A stretch of DNA of 27,788 nt. Origin: DATKLX01 sp035542155. GTDB taxonomy: Bacteria; Chloroflexota; Anaerolineae; Anaerolineales; Anaerolineaceae. The position numbers were made by a program, and so were the translations under genes. This document shows positions 7,684 to 16,210 of the stretch, piece after piece (the first letter of the stretch is position 1; every line of letters begins with the position of its first letter). The notes under the pieces were generated by a model. That model had not been told where the DNA came from. It ran no database searches and was given only the letters and a program-made list of their open reading frames with translations. Where the stretch lies: the NCBI GenBank assembly GCA_035542155.1, contig DATKLX010000227.1:1-27788 (forward strand), written 5' to 3'.

Positions 7684-8913
7684 ATGGGAAGAATTCTCAG
7701 TGCCGTATGGACAAAAATCCTGGCCGGGGCCATTTCCGGAATCCTGGTCATATTTGTAGCGATGATACTGGCCGTCAAGCTCAACCCGCAGGCCGGCGCG
7801 AACGGCGCCGATGAGCTCCGTAAAATCCTCGGCGATCGCCCGGTGGCCGCCCTGGAGATGGCGATCTTCCAGGTTGAGGACCTCGTTCAACAGGCAGGCT
7901 TCGCCCTGGGGATCAAACAACCGGTTACGCCGTGGGCGGTCCACCAACCCGCCCCGCAGAGCAACCTGGTTCCTTCTGGACGTGTCTCCACGGTCCCTGA
8001 ACAGCAGATTGCCCAAGGTCCAGGCGGAGGAAAGCAGGCCCAGCCCGGGCGGAAGGCTCTACTGCAGATTGTCCCCCCGGCATGGGTCCCTCCCCAGGTC
8101 AACCCCATGGGGACTATCGCCGGTGAAGGCATCTGGCAACCTTATCTGCAGGATGCGAAGGGCGAAACCCTGGCCTACCGCACCTTCCTGCAGCCAGATC
8201 CCAAACGGCCATACAGCCTGGTCGGGCTGGTGGCCTTCGACCTGAGCCGCACTCACCTCCATTTCCAGTTGGGGTTTGAGGAGCCTTATGCGGACGGCGT
8301 AGCCTGGAAGGCCAGCGGGAGCATCCCGGCTGGCGATCTGGTTCCGGGCAAGCTGGTTGCCGCATTCAACGGCGGGTTCAAGGTGCGCCACGGCCATTTT
8401 GGCGCCATGCTGAATGGAAAGACCGCCGTACCCCCGCGGGATGGGATGGCAACCCTCGTTTTCTATAAAGACGGTCGCATCTCGCTCGGCCCCTGGGATC
8501 CGGCCTTCCTGCACGACGGCCGGATCCAGGCCTATCGCCAGAACGGCCCGCTGGTCATCGATCGGGGAAATCTTAACCCGCAGACCGATGACCCGAACAA
8601 TTGGGGATATACGCTCAGCGGGGGAACCGTTACCTGGCGTTCCGGGCTGGGAATCAGCCAGGACGGGCGCACACTTTACTACCTGGCCGGTCCCAACCTG
8701 ACGATCCATACCCTGGCGGCCGCCATGCAGGCTGCGGGTATCTATAACGCCATGCAGCTTGACATCAACAATTACTGGGTCCATTTCAACTCGTTTGCGG
8801 TGCAGGGGGGAAAGCTTACCCCGGAAGCCTTATTCCCCGAACAGGCCAACGAGAACCCGGACCGGTTTCTCCATCCGTACGCCAGGGATTTCTTTTATGT
8901 GACTGCTCCATAG
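7684..8913 (+). CDS. Phosphodiester glycosidase (NAGPA/DUF2233) family protein
   Basis: The start at 7684 gives 409 residues with a single N-terminal membrane segment (about 10-30, LAGAISGILVIFVAMILAV), so the rest is probably outside the membrane. The C-terminal half has the marks of the NAGPA-type phosphodiester glycosidase domain: AAFNGGFK, a central VFYKDGRISLG strand, GPLVIDRG, and the final AAAMQAAGIYNAMQLDINNY region, where the family places its conserved Asp. Relatives remove N-acetylglucosamine from phosphodiesters or are spore and cell-wall proteins; the substrate here is unknown. GTGGGGG precedes the chosen ATG; an in-frame TTG at 7633 is less likely. The LCP ligase follows on the same strand with its own promoter. 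Confidence 0.8.
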   Translation: MGRILSAVWTKILAGAISGILVIFVAMILAVKLNPQAGANGADELRKILGDRPVAALEMAIFQVEDLVQQAGFALGIKQPVTPWAVHQPAPQSNLVPSGRVSTVPEQQIAQGPGGGKQAQPGRKALLQIVPPAWVPPQVNPMGTIAGEGIWQPYLQDAKGETLAYRTFLQPDPKRPYSLVGLVAFDLSRTHLHFQLGFEEPYADGVAWKASGSIPAGDLVPGKLVAAFNGGFKVRHGHFGAMLNGKTAVPPRDGMATLVFYKDGRISLGPWDPAFLHDGRIQAYRQNGPLVIDRGNLNPQTDDPNNWGYTLSGGTVTWRSGLGISQDGRTLYYLAGPNLTIHTLAAAMQAAGIYNAMQLDINNYWVHFNSFAVQGGKLTPEALFPEQANENPDRFLHPYARDFFYVTAP

Positions 8914-8920
8914 GGAAGCT

Positions 8921-8948
8921 TTGCCGGCTCAGTTTTTTGGGGTACAAT
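8921..8948 (+). promoter_or_regulatory. Promoter of the LCP gene
   Basis: TTGCCG (8921-8926) and TACAAT (8943-8948) are 16 nt apart, in the 65-nt gap just before the LCP start codon. This suggests the LCP gene is transcribed independently of the upstream gene. Confidence 0.5.
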
Positions 8949-8978
8949 CCTGGTTCTAGAAAGAAGAGAAGAACCCAA

Positions 8979-9983
8979 ATGACCTGGAGAGATCCATATC
9001 CAACGCCTCCGGACCCTTACGGCCAGACTCAACCCAGCCACCCGGAGTTAGAAGAAACCTCACCGATCGAAGCCTTTCAGCCCATCCGCATCCAGCCGGA
9101 TGTCTCGCCAGCCCCTCCGCCGCAGCCCAGGCGACCGGCCAGGCGCTCGCGCTCGTGGGGCTGCGGGTGCGGCTGCATCCCCCTCCTGCTCATCGCCATC
9201 GCCGCGCTGGCTGCTTACTTTCTCGCCCCCTTGCGGACCAATATCCTGGTGATGGGCATCGATGTGGGCGAAGGCCGCGCACCGGCCGGGTCTTACGCCG
9301 GCCGCAGCGACACCATGATCCTGCTGACGGTCATTCCGCTCAAACCCTACGTCGGCATGCTGTCCATCCCGCGCGACCTGTGGGTGCCCATCCCAGGCCA
9401 CGGCGAGAACCGGATCAACACGGCCAATTTCTTCGCCGAGGCGGACCGGCCCGGCAGCGGCCCCGAAGCGGTGAAACAGGTGATCCGCGATAATTTTGGC
9501 GTGGACATCCAGTATTACGCCCGGGCGCGCTTCGAGAGCTTCCAGGACGTGATCGACGCGATGGGCGGGGTCGACGTGACCCTGCCGCGCGAAGTCGCCG
9601 GGCTGCCGGCCGGTCCGCAGCACCTCAACGGCCAGCAGGCCCTGGCTTTCGTGCGCAGCCGCAAGGAAGGCGACGATTTCAACCGGATGGAGGACCAGCA
9701 GATCCTGCTCATCGCGGCGGCGAAACAACTGCTCAACCCGCTCGAGTGGCCGCGGGTCCCGGCGGTGTTCGCGGCGGTGATGCGCAACCTGGACACCAAC
9801 ATCCCCCTCTGGCAGTGGCCGCGGCTGGGGTTAGCCCTGCTGCGGGCCGGCCCGCAGGGGATTGATAACCACACGCTGACCCGCGAGATGGTGCAACCCT
9901 TCACGACCAGCGGTGGGGCCCAGGTGCTCGGCCCCAACTGGGACCGGATTCGCCCGCAGGTGCGGGATATCTTTGGGCCGTAG
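8979..9983 (+). CDS. LytR-CpsA-Psr (LCP) family cell-wall ligase
   Basis: This 334-residue protein has a proline-rich cytoplasmic N-terminus (1-55), a Cys-rich GCGCGC patch, one membrane segment (about 67-85) and an external LCP domain. LCP hallmarks are the NILVMGID strand, RSDTMILLTVIP, the SIPRDLWVPIPG block containing the conserved Arg-Asp, RINTANFFAE, and AFVRSRKEGDDFNR with catalytic arginines. LCP enzymes move lipid-linked glycopolymers to peptidoglycan or to cell-surface proteins. I start at ATG 8979 (preceded by GAAGAGAAG) rather than an upstream TTG. The adjacent phosphodiester glycosidase-like protein could act on a related sugar-phosphate polymer; that link is inference from position. 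Confidence 0.9.
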   Translation: MTWRDPYPTPPDPYGQTQPSHPELEETSPIEAFQPIRIQPDVSPAPPPQPRRPARRSRSWGCGCGCIPLLLIAIAALAAYFLAPLRTNILVMGIDVGEGRAPAGSYAGRSDTMILLTVIPLKPYVGMLSIPRDLWVPIPGHGENRINTANFFAEADRPGSGPEAVKQVIRDNFGVDIQYYARARFESFQDVIDAMGGVDVTLPREVAGLPAGPQHLNGQQALAFVRSRKEGDDFNRMEDQQILLIAAAKQLLNPLEWPRVPAVFAAVMRNLDTNIPLWQWPRLGLALLRAGPQGIDNHTLTREMVQPFTTSGGAQVLGPNWDRIRPQVRDIFGP

Positions 9984-10003
9984 AAAAAAGAGGAAAGATT
10001 TCT

Positions 10004-11347
10004 TTATAAACTCACGTACCAGGCCGCAACGTAGCCTTCGGCACCGGTGATGTCGCGGACGCGCAGCCATCGGCCAACCTGGCCGATTTTGGCGCGCGCC
10101 GCCTCCGGGTCTTCGAGCGTCTGCAGATTGGCCCCTGCGCCCAGGCGCTTGATCAATGAGCTGCCGGTAATCTGCGGGACGCTGCGCAGGGCCAGCCCTT
10201 CGGTCGCAGCGCGAACCACCAGGTCTTCAGGTCCCATTGAAGGCGGGCGCTTCCTCACCGCCCCCAGGGCGGCCGCCCCGCTCGCGTTCACCAGCCAGGC
10301 TGCCATGTATCCCGCCTGGTTGTGGATGTCGGCTACATTCAGCCAGGCGCCGTCCTTCCCAATTTTCGGCTTGGCCGCGTCGGCTGGCTCCAGCACGCGC
10401 AGCTCCTCGTCCCGGTTCAGACGGCGGATCAGGGTGTAAGGCGCGATCTGAGGTTTGGTGCGCAGGGCGACCTGGTCCGCGACCGGCCGGACGACCAGGC
10501 TTTCCCCGGGGGCGGGCTGCGGGGGGGTGAACGGGGCCGCCTCCTCTGCCGCCGGCTGCAGGGAAAGATACCAGGCGGCGACGTAGCCACGCTTCCCATC
10601 CGGGGCACGGACGGGCAGCCACTGGTTGAGCACGCCGATCGCCGCTTTCGCTTTCTCATCCTCCACCAACAGCGCGAACAGGGTGTTGAGCGGCACGCGC
10701 TCGATCAGGGTCTCGTCGGCCACGACCGGCGCGGTCCGTAATGCGAGACCATCAGCAGCGGCGTAGGCCGGGAAGCTCGCGGTAACTTTATCCTCGATCG
10801 GGAGCGGTTCGACCGGCTGGCCCGGCCCGTCCAGCCATAAAGCAGACTGGATGATCTGGGCCGGCTTCCCCCCAAAGCCGTAGCGCGCCGTCAGGCGGAT
10901 TTCCTGTTTGTCCACCGGCCAGGGATACGGATCGCGGATCAGGTAATCGCCGTCCACAGCGGCATAGATCACCACCCAGTGGTTCTGCAGGCCGCGCGCG
11001 GGAGAAAAATCCACCTCCACGATCACCGTCCGGCCTGCCGCCAGGGCGCTGTCGATCTCTGGGATTGGCGCCGGCACGTCGCGGCACTGGATGAAATTCA
11101 AATGGCGCATCCCGGGCAGCGCGGTGGGCAGAAGGCGGGGAATGATTAGCGGGCCCTGAAAACCGCCCGCCGCCTTCATCTTCTTGTTCAGGCTCGCAGG
11201 GGTTTCCTGAAACCCATACAGGTTGGAGACCATCACCAGGTCGGTCAGCAGGCAGCCGAAGCGCCCGATGGTCGAGGTATTGTCGTTTCCCAGGAGAATG
11301 TCTTTCCAGGTTGGGTCCCTCTGGGATAGAGCGGTTGGAACGGCCAT
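10004..11347 (-). CDS. C39-like cysteine peptidase with three SH3-like repeats
   Basis: The 447-residue protein starts with a papain-like C39-type domain: Cys32 in GRFGCLLTD, His123 in NHWVVIYA and Asp139 in LIRDPYPW form a plausible catalytic triad. Three related SH3-like modules follow (about 190-267, 285-352, 371-447), each with an LALRTxP start and the first and third ending GYVAAWY. Such modules usually bind peptidoglycan or peptides. No signal peptide or membrane segment is visible, which is odd for a wall-directed enzyme. The start is well supported: GGAGG lies 6 nt before the ATG, and an extended -10 lies 43 nt upstream. It is convergent with the LCP gene. Confidence 0.8.
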   Translation of the reverse strand: MAVPTALSQRDPTWKDILLGNDNTSTIGRFGCLLTDLVMVSNLYGFQETPASLNKKMKAAGGFQGPLIIPRLLPTALPGMRHLNFIQCRDVPAPIPEIDSALAAGRTVIVEVDFSPARGLQNHWVVIYAAVDGDYLIRDPYPWPVDKQEIRLTARYGFGGKPAQIIQSALWLDGPGQPVEPLPIEDKVTASFPAYAAADGLALRTAPVVADETLIERVPLNTLFALLVEDEKAKAAIGVLNQWLPVRAPDGKRGYVAAWYLSLQPAAEEAAPFTPPQPAPGESLVVRPVADQVALRTKPQIAPYTLIRRLNRDEELRVLEPADAAKPKIGKDGAWLNVADIHNQAGYMAAWLVNASGAAALGAVRKRPPSMGPEDLVVRAATEGLALRSVPQITGSSLIKRLGAGANLQTLEDPEAARAKIGQVGRWLRVRDITGAEGYVAAWYVSL

Positions 11348-11389
11348 CTGTCACCTCCAACGAGAAAACCGGAATGGATCGATTTTTTG

Positions 11390-11399
11390 ATTCTAGCAC
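11390..11399 (-). promoter_or_regulatory. Extended -10 promoter element of the C39-like gene
   Basis: On the minus strand TGCTAGAAT gives an extended -10 (TG-N-TAGAAT, hexamer 11390-11395) without a clear -35. CGTGCTAGAAT recurs exactly before the 63-aa gene at 14390-14400, which strengthens both calls. Confidence 0.5.
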
Positions 11400-11548
11400 G
11401 CGCCTTCGAAATTCATCCACAACTTTTGGGTGTTTTTTACTGCAATCGCCGGACAATTCCGCATAATCAAAAAATAGAATTGGTTTCCGTTGTATAAGCA
11501 GTGTGTTTGAATACCAGGAAATCATGGGGGTTTCCCGGTGGAGGAATT

Positions 11549-13291
11549 ATGAGATTTCTGGATCACATCAAACTTCGCGTCAAACTCCAGGGTGGATATA
11601 TCCTCGTCGCCCTGCTGCTGGTGGTGGTTGCCCTCGCCGGGTATTGGGGGATCGATCGCGTTGATCGCCAGGTCCAGGCTATGGCTCAGAATCTCTCCCC
11701 GGCCGCCCTCAGTGCGCTGGCTGGTCAGGTGGAGCAGGCCAGGAACACGGCCACCTTTACACTGTTCGGGATCACCCTGGCGGCGATCCTGCTCAGCCTC
11801 GCGGCCGGCTGGCTGATCACCGCCAGCGTCGTCACGCCGTTGCTGATTTTCAAGGAATCCCTGGCGCAGCTCAAGGTGGGCGCCCTGCGCCGCGACCTCT
11901 CCGACGAGGTCAAGAAACGCAATAACTCCCGCCGGGATGAGCTGGGCGATATCGGCCGCGGCCTGGGTGGGACGCAGGCCTACCTGGCCGGGATTGCCTC
12001 CAAGGCAGCCCGCATCGCCGAAGGCGACCTGACCGTCGAGATCCAGCCGCTCAGCGAGAAAGATGAACTGGGCGTCGCCTTCTCCCGCATGGCAATCGGG
12101 CTGCGCGAGCTGGTGAAAGAAGTGGTGCGCAGCGCCGATCACCTCAGCGCTTCGTCCAGCCAGCTTGCAGCCGCCGCGGGCCAGACCGGGGAGGCTACAT
12201 CGCAGATCGCCGCCACCATCCAACAGGTCGCCAGGGGGATCGGCTCCCAGTCGGAGAGCATCAACCACACCGCCACCTCGGTCGAAGAGCTGACCCGCGC
12301 AATTATGGGGATCGCCCAGGGCGCGCAGGACCAGGCTCAGGCGGTGACGACCGAAGCCGACCTGACCGCCCAGATCAACGCGGCGATCAGCCAGGTCTCC
12401 GCGAATGCCCAGGAGGTCTCGAAGGAATCCGCCAGCGCGGCCCGCCTGGCGCGCGATGGAGCCGAAACCGTCGCCAGGACGGTGCGCGGGATGGAGAACA
12501 TCCGCGCCAAGGTGGATACCTCCGCCCAGAAAGTCCAGGAGATGGGCGCCCGCTCGGGGCAGATCGGCACGATCGTCGAGACGATCGGCGACCTCGCCTC
12601 GCAGACCAACTTGCTGGCCCTTAACGCGGCCATCGAAGCCGCCCGGGCCGGCGAGCACGGCAAGGGTTTCGCCGTTGTCGCCGACGAGGTGCGCAAGCTG
12701 GCCGAGAAGAGCGCCCTGGCCACGCGTGAGATCGCCGTGCTGGTGCAGAGCATCCAGGCTTCGGTCCAGGAAGCAGTCGCAGCCATGAATGATGGCGGCA
12801 AGGAAGTCGCCGCCGGTGTGGCCCAGGCCGGCCGGGCCGGCCAGGCTCTGGAAAGCATTCTGAAAGCGGTCGAGACGGTCAGCCAGCAGGCCGATCAGGC
12901 CTCCACCTCGGCGAATCGGATGAACACCATCGCCAACCAACTGGTCGCCGCGGCCCACCAGGTCTCGGCGGTGGTGGAGGAGAATACGGCCGCCACCGAG
13001 GAGATGACCGCCAGCTCGAGCGAGGTTATGCAGGCCGTCGAGAACATCGCCAGCATCAGCGAAGAAAACAGCGCTGCCGTGGAAGAGGTCAGCGCTTCGA
13101 CGGAAGAGATGAACGCCCAGGTGGAAGAGCTTTCCGCCGCGGCCAAGGACCTGGCCGAGATGGCCCGCACGCTGCAAGAAGGGGTTGCCTTCTTCAAGGT
13201 AGATAGCAGGCCGGCTGCCTCTGGCCTGATTCCAGATTACAAACCGGCCAGCTCGAGGTCGCCAGCCCAACTGGCGCTCAGCCGCAATTGA
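11549..13291 (+). CDS. Methyl-accepting chemotaxis protein with minimal external domain
   Basis: This 580-residue receptor has membrane segments at about 16-36 and 70-92 separated by only some 35 residues, so there is no room for a usual ligand-binding domain. A HAMP region follows (about 92-195), then a long coiled-coil signalling domain. The highly conserved tip is present near residues 343-385 (DLASQTNLLALNAAIEAARA, then GKGFAVVADEVRKLAE), where CheA and CheW bind. No C-terminal CheR-binding pentapeptide is visible. GGAGG lies just before ATG 11549. It may sense membrane state, or a partner protein, rather than a soluble ligand; no other chemotaxis gene is nearby. Confidence 0.92.
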   Translation: MRFLDHIKLRVKLQGGYILVALLLVVVALAGYWGIDRVDRQVQAMAQNLSPAALSALAGQVEQARNTATFTLFGITLAAILLSLAAGWLITASVVTPLLIFKESLAQLKVGALRRDLSDEVKKRNNSRRDELGDIGRGLGGTQAYLAGIASKAARIAEGDLTVEIQPLSEKDELGVAFSRMAIGLRELVKEVVRSADHLSASSSQLAAAAGQTGEATSQIAATIQQVARGIGSQSESINHTATSVEELTRAIMGIAQGAQDQAQAVTTEADLTAQINAAISQVSANAQEVSKESASAARLARDGAETVARTVRGMENIRAKVDTSAQKVQEMGARSGQIGTIVETIGDLASQTNLLALNAAIEAARAGEHGKGFAVVADEVRKLAEKSALATREIAVLVQSIQASVQEAVAAMNDGGKEVAAGVAQAGRAGQALESILKAVETVSQQADQASTSANRMNTIANQLVAAAHQVSAVVEENTAATEEMTASSSEVMQAVENIASISEENSAAVEEVSASTEEMNAQVEELSAAAKDLAEMARTLQEGVAFFKVDSRPAASGLIPDYKPASSRSPAQLALSRN

Positions 13292-13299
13292 AGCGGTTC

Positions 13300-14136
13300 T
13301 CAAGGCAACAGTTCAAGGCTTTGCAAGATCTGGTGTGTGATTTCCTTTGCTTTCACCCCCTGTGCCTCATCACTGGCGCTGGCGATATTGGTCGCAAAGA
13401 AGAAGACGTTCTCCTGGGCTTCGACATATCCCACAAACCAGCCGATGCTGTTGCCGCTCATCTGGCCGCTACCGGTCTTGCCGCTCAGCCGGTAATCACC
13501 GGTTTTTTCCAGGACCAGCATATCGCGGACGATCTGCATTGATCTTTTCGAGAGAGGCAGGTCGTCCTGATAGAGCCGCTTCAAAAAAGCAACCTGCTCA
13601 TCCGCTGATATCCGGAGGCCGCCATCCAGCCAGAATGAGTCGATCTTCCCGGAGATGTCCTGGTTGCCATATCCGGCCGCCTGGACATAGTGTTTCATTT
13701 TCTCACGGCCGACCCGGCGAGCCAGTTCCTGGTAATACCAGACCACGGAGTTTTGCAGAGCGGTTTTCAAAGTGTGGTCCTGGTTCCAGACAGGATTCGG
13801 GTAGCGGGTGCCATCCCAGTGGATCACGTAGTTTTCGTCCGGGATGACGCCTGTTTCCAGACCGATCAGCGCGTTGAGGATCTTGAACGTGGAGGCAGGC
13901 AGGAGCTGTTCGGCGCAGCGCTGCTGGTTGTAGCGGTAGGTCTGATCTCTGCCGCGGTCATAGAGCACAAACGCGCCGGTGAAACCCTGGAAATAACCGG
14001 CCAGATCTGGCCCCTCGACGGAAACAGGAGGCGGGGTCGCCGTTGGAGTAGACAGCGTAACAGGCTGAAATGCCGGGGCAGAACACCCCACCAGCAGCAG
14101 GGCAAGCAGGCTGAGGATCAGTTTCTTCAGCGCCAC
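13300..14136 (-). CDS. Class D (OXA-like) beta-lactamase lipoprotein
   Basis: The 278-residue product carries all class D motifs in order: catalytic Ser82 with Lys85 (STFK), Ser130-Val-Val132, Tyr156-Gly-Asn158, Trp169 in FWLDGGLRIS, and Lys220-Thr-Gly222. In class D enzymes the STFK lysine is carboxylated and the Trp stabilises it. The length matches mature enzymes plus leader. The N-terminus is a lipoprotein signal with a lipobox LVGC (Cys18) and then a Thr/Pro-rich linker, so it is probably membrane-anchored outside the cytoplasm. The start is GTG 5 nt after the stop of the 63-aa gene, with no clear ribosome site, so translational coupling is likely. A BlaR-type sensor domain is an alternative, but no membrane helices or regulator are present. 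Hydrolysis spectrum cannot be inferred. Confidence 0.85.
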   Translation of the reverse strand: MALKKLILSLLALLLVGCSAPAFQPVTLSTPTATPPPVSVEGPDLAGYFQGFTGAFVLYDRGRDQTYRYNQQRCAEQLLPASTFKILNALIGLETGVIPDENYVIHWDGTRYPNPVWNQDHTLKTALQNSVVWYYQELARRVGREKMKHYVQAAGYGNQDISGKIDSFWLDGGLRISADEQVAFLKRLYQDDLPLSKRSMQIVRDMLVLEKTGDYRLSGKTGSGQMSGNSIGWFVGYVEAQENVFFFATNIASASDEAQGVKAKEITHQILQSLELLP

Positions 14137-14141
14137 AACTG

Positions 14142-14333
14142 CTACTGGTTAAGCTTGCGGATCAGGCGGAGGTGGTTATCGGGGATCCAAACCGGACGGT
14201 CGAACAGGTCCAGCTTGACCAGGATTTCCCCGTTTTCGGCCTGGACGACCTCACCCTGGCTGCCCTGGGGGATATATTCCCAGTCGGCTGTGTAGGCAGG
14301 CGTGACTTCTACCCAATCACCCATTTCGAACAT
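14142..14333 (-). CDS. Small SH3-like protein (63 aa)
   Basis: ATG at 14333 is preceded by GGAGG with 5-nt spacing, and a good promoter lies upstream. The 63 residues read as a small beta-barrel: MGDWVEVTPAY, then QGSQGEVVQAENGEILVKLD and VWIPDNHLRLI, like KOW/SH3-type folds that set protein contacts. There is no signal peptide. Its role is unknown; it is the first gene of a two-gene unit with the class D beta-lactamase. Confidence 0.7.
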   Translation of the reverse strand: MFEMGDWVEVTPAYTADWEYIPQGSQGEVVQAENGEILVKLDLFDRPVWIPDNHLRLIRKLNQ

Positions 14334-14389
14334 AGCGGCCTCCCTGCTCTGGCCTGTCCCCGGCCAGTGGGGTTGGGAAGGATGATTCA

Positions 14390-14418
14390 ATTCTAGCACG
14401 CTTATATTGTCCCAACAA
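14390..14418 (-). promoter_or_regulatory. Promoter of the 63-aa gene and beta-lactamase
   Basis: On the minus strand TTGTTG (14413-14418) and TAGAAT (14390-14395) are 17 nt apart, with TG one base before the -10 (extended -10). Confidence 0.6.
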
Positions 14419-14488
14419 AGGGTCTTTTCGCTTCTTCTTATTGGCGCAATCGTGTGTGGGGACAAACAGAACGTGATAATAGAACTTC

Positions 14489-14519
14489 TTGTCAATAATT
14501 AATACTGATCATCTATAAT
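14489..14519 (+). promoter_or_regulatory. Possible promoter for the 45-aa ORF and flavoprotein
   Basis: TTGTCA (14489-14494) and TATAAT (14514-14519) lie 19 nt apart in an AT-rich stretch. The spacing is long, so the call is moderate. The rest of the gap 14334-14634 holds no other gene I can support. Confidence 0.4.
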
Positions 14520-14634
14520 ATTATTTGCTGCTGGCTATCAGATGACAATCACAATTGACATTCAATGGACAGACGATCTATCTGGGACACGGCGGTTCCT
14601 TCCCGGCAGCAACGATCCGCGACAGGAAGGACTG

Positions 14635-14772
14635 ATGACCATAACTTCCACGGCCCTGGTACCTCAGCCGCACGCTGCTCGCCGCGCCGATGAGCAAGCC
14701 GGGCATCGTCCCCACATCGGCTGGCTGCGCAGGCTCAGCCCGCGACTCGCGTCCGGCGGAAAAAGGTCCTGA
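14635..14772 (+). CDS. Possible small ORF (45 aa) before the flavoprotein
   Basis: ATG 14635 is preceded by AGGAAGG at 4-nt spacing, and its TGA lies 5 nt before the start of the flavoprotein, which itself lacks a well-placed ribosome site. Translational coupling is therefore possible. The product is basic with no recognised family, so this could also be chance. A longer in-frame start at 14542 has no ribosome site. Confidence 0.3.
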   Translation: MTITSTALVPQPHAARRADEQAGHRPHIGWLRRLSPRLASGGKRS

Positions 14773-14777
14773 AGCAA

Positions 14778-16016
14778 ATGGAGTGGGACCTGATTGTCGT
14801 CGGCGGCGGCGCGGCGGGGGTTTTCGCTGCTCTGGCCGCCGCGGAAGCAAACCCAAACCTGCGCATCCTCGTCCTGGAGAAAGGCAGCCTGCCCCTCGCC
14901 AAAGTCAAGATCTCGGGGGGTGGGCGCTGCAACGTCACCCACGCCTGTTACGACCCGGACCGCCTGGTCGAGTTTTACCCACGCGGCGGGCGCGAGTTGC
15001 TCGGCCCCTTCCACCGCTTCCAACCCGCCGACGCGATGCGATGGTTCGAGGAACGCGGGGTGGCGCTCAAGACCGAGGCAGACGGGCGCATCTTCCCGAT
15101 CTCCGATTCCTCGCAAACCATCATCGACTGCCTGCTGGGACATGCCCGCCGCCTCGGCGTCCAGTTGCGCGCTCACGCTCCGGTCGAGCGGATCCAGCCT
15201 CCGGACGAAGGAACCCCGTTCCAGGTCGAGTTGCGCGGCGGCGAGACCCTGGCAGCGCGTAAAGTGCTCCTGGCCAGCGGCGGCGGCCGCGGTGGGATGG
15301 CGCTGGCCGCTTCCCTCGGCCACACCATCCAGCCGCCAGTCCCTTCCCTCTTCACTTTTACGATCCAGGATCCGCGCCTGACCGGGCTGGCCGGCGTCTC
15401 CGTCGAGCGCACTCGCCTGCGGCTGGTCGAGGTCGGGTTGGAAGAGGAGGGCCCGCTGCTGATCACCCACTGGGGGTTGAGCGGGCCGGCGGCGCTCAGG
15501 CTTTCCGCCTGGGGAGCGCGGGCGCTGCACTCCGCCCATTACCGCACGGATTTGCGCATCAACTGGATTCCATTTGCAGCCCCTGAAGAGGTTTCCCGAG
15601 CTCTGAGCCAGACCCGCGCCGTGGCGCCGCGCCAGCGGCCCTTCGCGCACGTCCCCGCCGGGATCGAAGCGCCCGGTGCGCGCCTGCCCCTGCGCCTCTG
15701 GCAGCGGCTGGTCGCGGCTGCCGGTTTCGGCGAGACAGATACCTGGGCGCAGGCTTCCAACCAGGTAGTGGCCCGCCTGGCCGGGGAGCTGACCGGCGGG
15801 CTGTACCGCATCCAGGGCAAGGGCGAATTCAAAGAGGAGTTCGTCACCTGCGGCGGGGTCGCGCTCGACGAGGTGGATTTCCGCACCATGGAGAGCCGCG
15901 TCTGCCACGGGCTCTACCTGGCCGGCGAGGTGCTCGACATCGATGGCCTGACCGGGGGATTCAACTTCCAGTCGGCCTGGACGACGGGATGGCTGGCGGG
16001 GAAGGCTATCGGGTAA
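14778..16016 (+). CDS. HI0933/BaiN-type FAD-dependent oxidoreductase
   Basis: This 412-residue flavoprotein has the N-terminal dinucleotide-binding motif GGGAAG (9-14) and, near residue 46, the ISGGGRCNVTHA block that identifies the HI0933 family. The C-terminal end carries the second FAD-contact block (GLYLAGEVLDIDGLTGGFNFQSAWTTG). Family members are cytoplasmic flavoproteins; BaiN reduces a bile-acid intermediate, but most have no known substrate. The length is normal. The ribosome site is weak, and an upstream 45-aa ORF may couple translation. Confidence 0.88.
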   Translation: MEWDLIVVGGGAAGVFAALAAAEANPNLRILVLEKGSLPLAKVKISGGGRCNVTHACYDPDRLVEFYPRGGRELLGPFHRFQPADAMRWFEERGVALKTEADGRIFPISDSSQTIIDCLLGHARRLGVQLRAHAPVERIQPPDEGTPFQVELRGGETLAARKVLLASGGGRGGMALAASLGHTIQPPVPSLFTFTIQDPRLTGLAGVSVERTRLRLVEVGLEEEGPLLITHWGLSGPAALRLSAWGARALHSAHYRTDLRINWIPFAAPEEVSRALSQTRAVAPRQRPFAHVPAGIEAPGARLPLRLWQRLVAAAGFGETDTWAQASNQVVARLAGELTGGLYRIQGKGEFKEEFVTCGGVALDEVDFRTMESRVCHGLYLAGEVLDIDGLTGGFNFQSAWTTGWLAGKAIG

Positions 16017-16039
16017 GATCTAACCCCAGAGGGCACAAC

Positions 16040-16103
16040 CTGTCCTGGACAGGCTGGCCGACCCCAGTCCTGTCGTCCTGGGTCAGGGCAGGCCAGGGGG
16101 AAC
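16040..16103 (+). terminator. Possible terminator or repeat after the flavoprotein
   Basis: CCTGTCC/GGACAGG (16040-16054) forms a short hairpin, and CTGGCC (16054-16059) can pair with GGCCAG (16091-16096), enclosing CCCAG/CTGGG. No T-run follows, so termination is uncertain and this may be a repeat element. Between here and 16181 lie only diverged GAGAAC-type repeat units (about 16141-16162). Confidence 0.3.
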
Positions 16104-16181
16104 AGTGAAGGGCAGCCGTAGAGTGCTATCACTGTCCTCTACTTTCTGTTCTCCGTTCTCTGCCTTTCCCTTTCTTCCAAC

Positions 16182-16210
16182 TTGACAGCTCTATATTTTA
16201 CTGTTATAAT
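16182..16210 (+). promoter_or_regulatory. Consensus promoter of the MerR-VIT/vWA operon
   Basis: TTGACA (16182-16187) and TATAAT (16205-16210) are both perfect, with 17-nt spacing. The -10 lies inside the symmetric GTTATAATAAC (16203-16213), itself bracketed by TTAC and TGTAA. This is a likely operator for autoregulation by the MerR protein. Confidence 0.8.

Noticed and set aside
11522..13303. Long minus-strand ORF opposite the chemotaxis gene
   Set aside because: It is a GC-rich antisense shadow; the plus strand has full MCP motifs and a ribosome site.
14664..15908. Long minus-strand ORF opposite the flavoprotein
   Set aside because: No recognisable family; the plus strand carries clear FAD-binding motifs.
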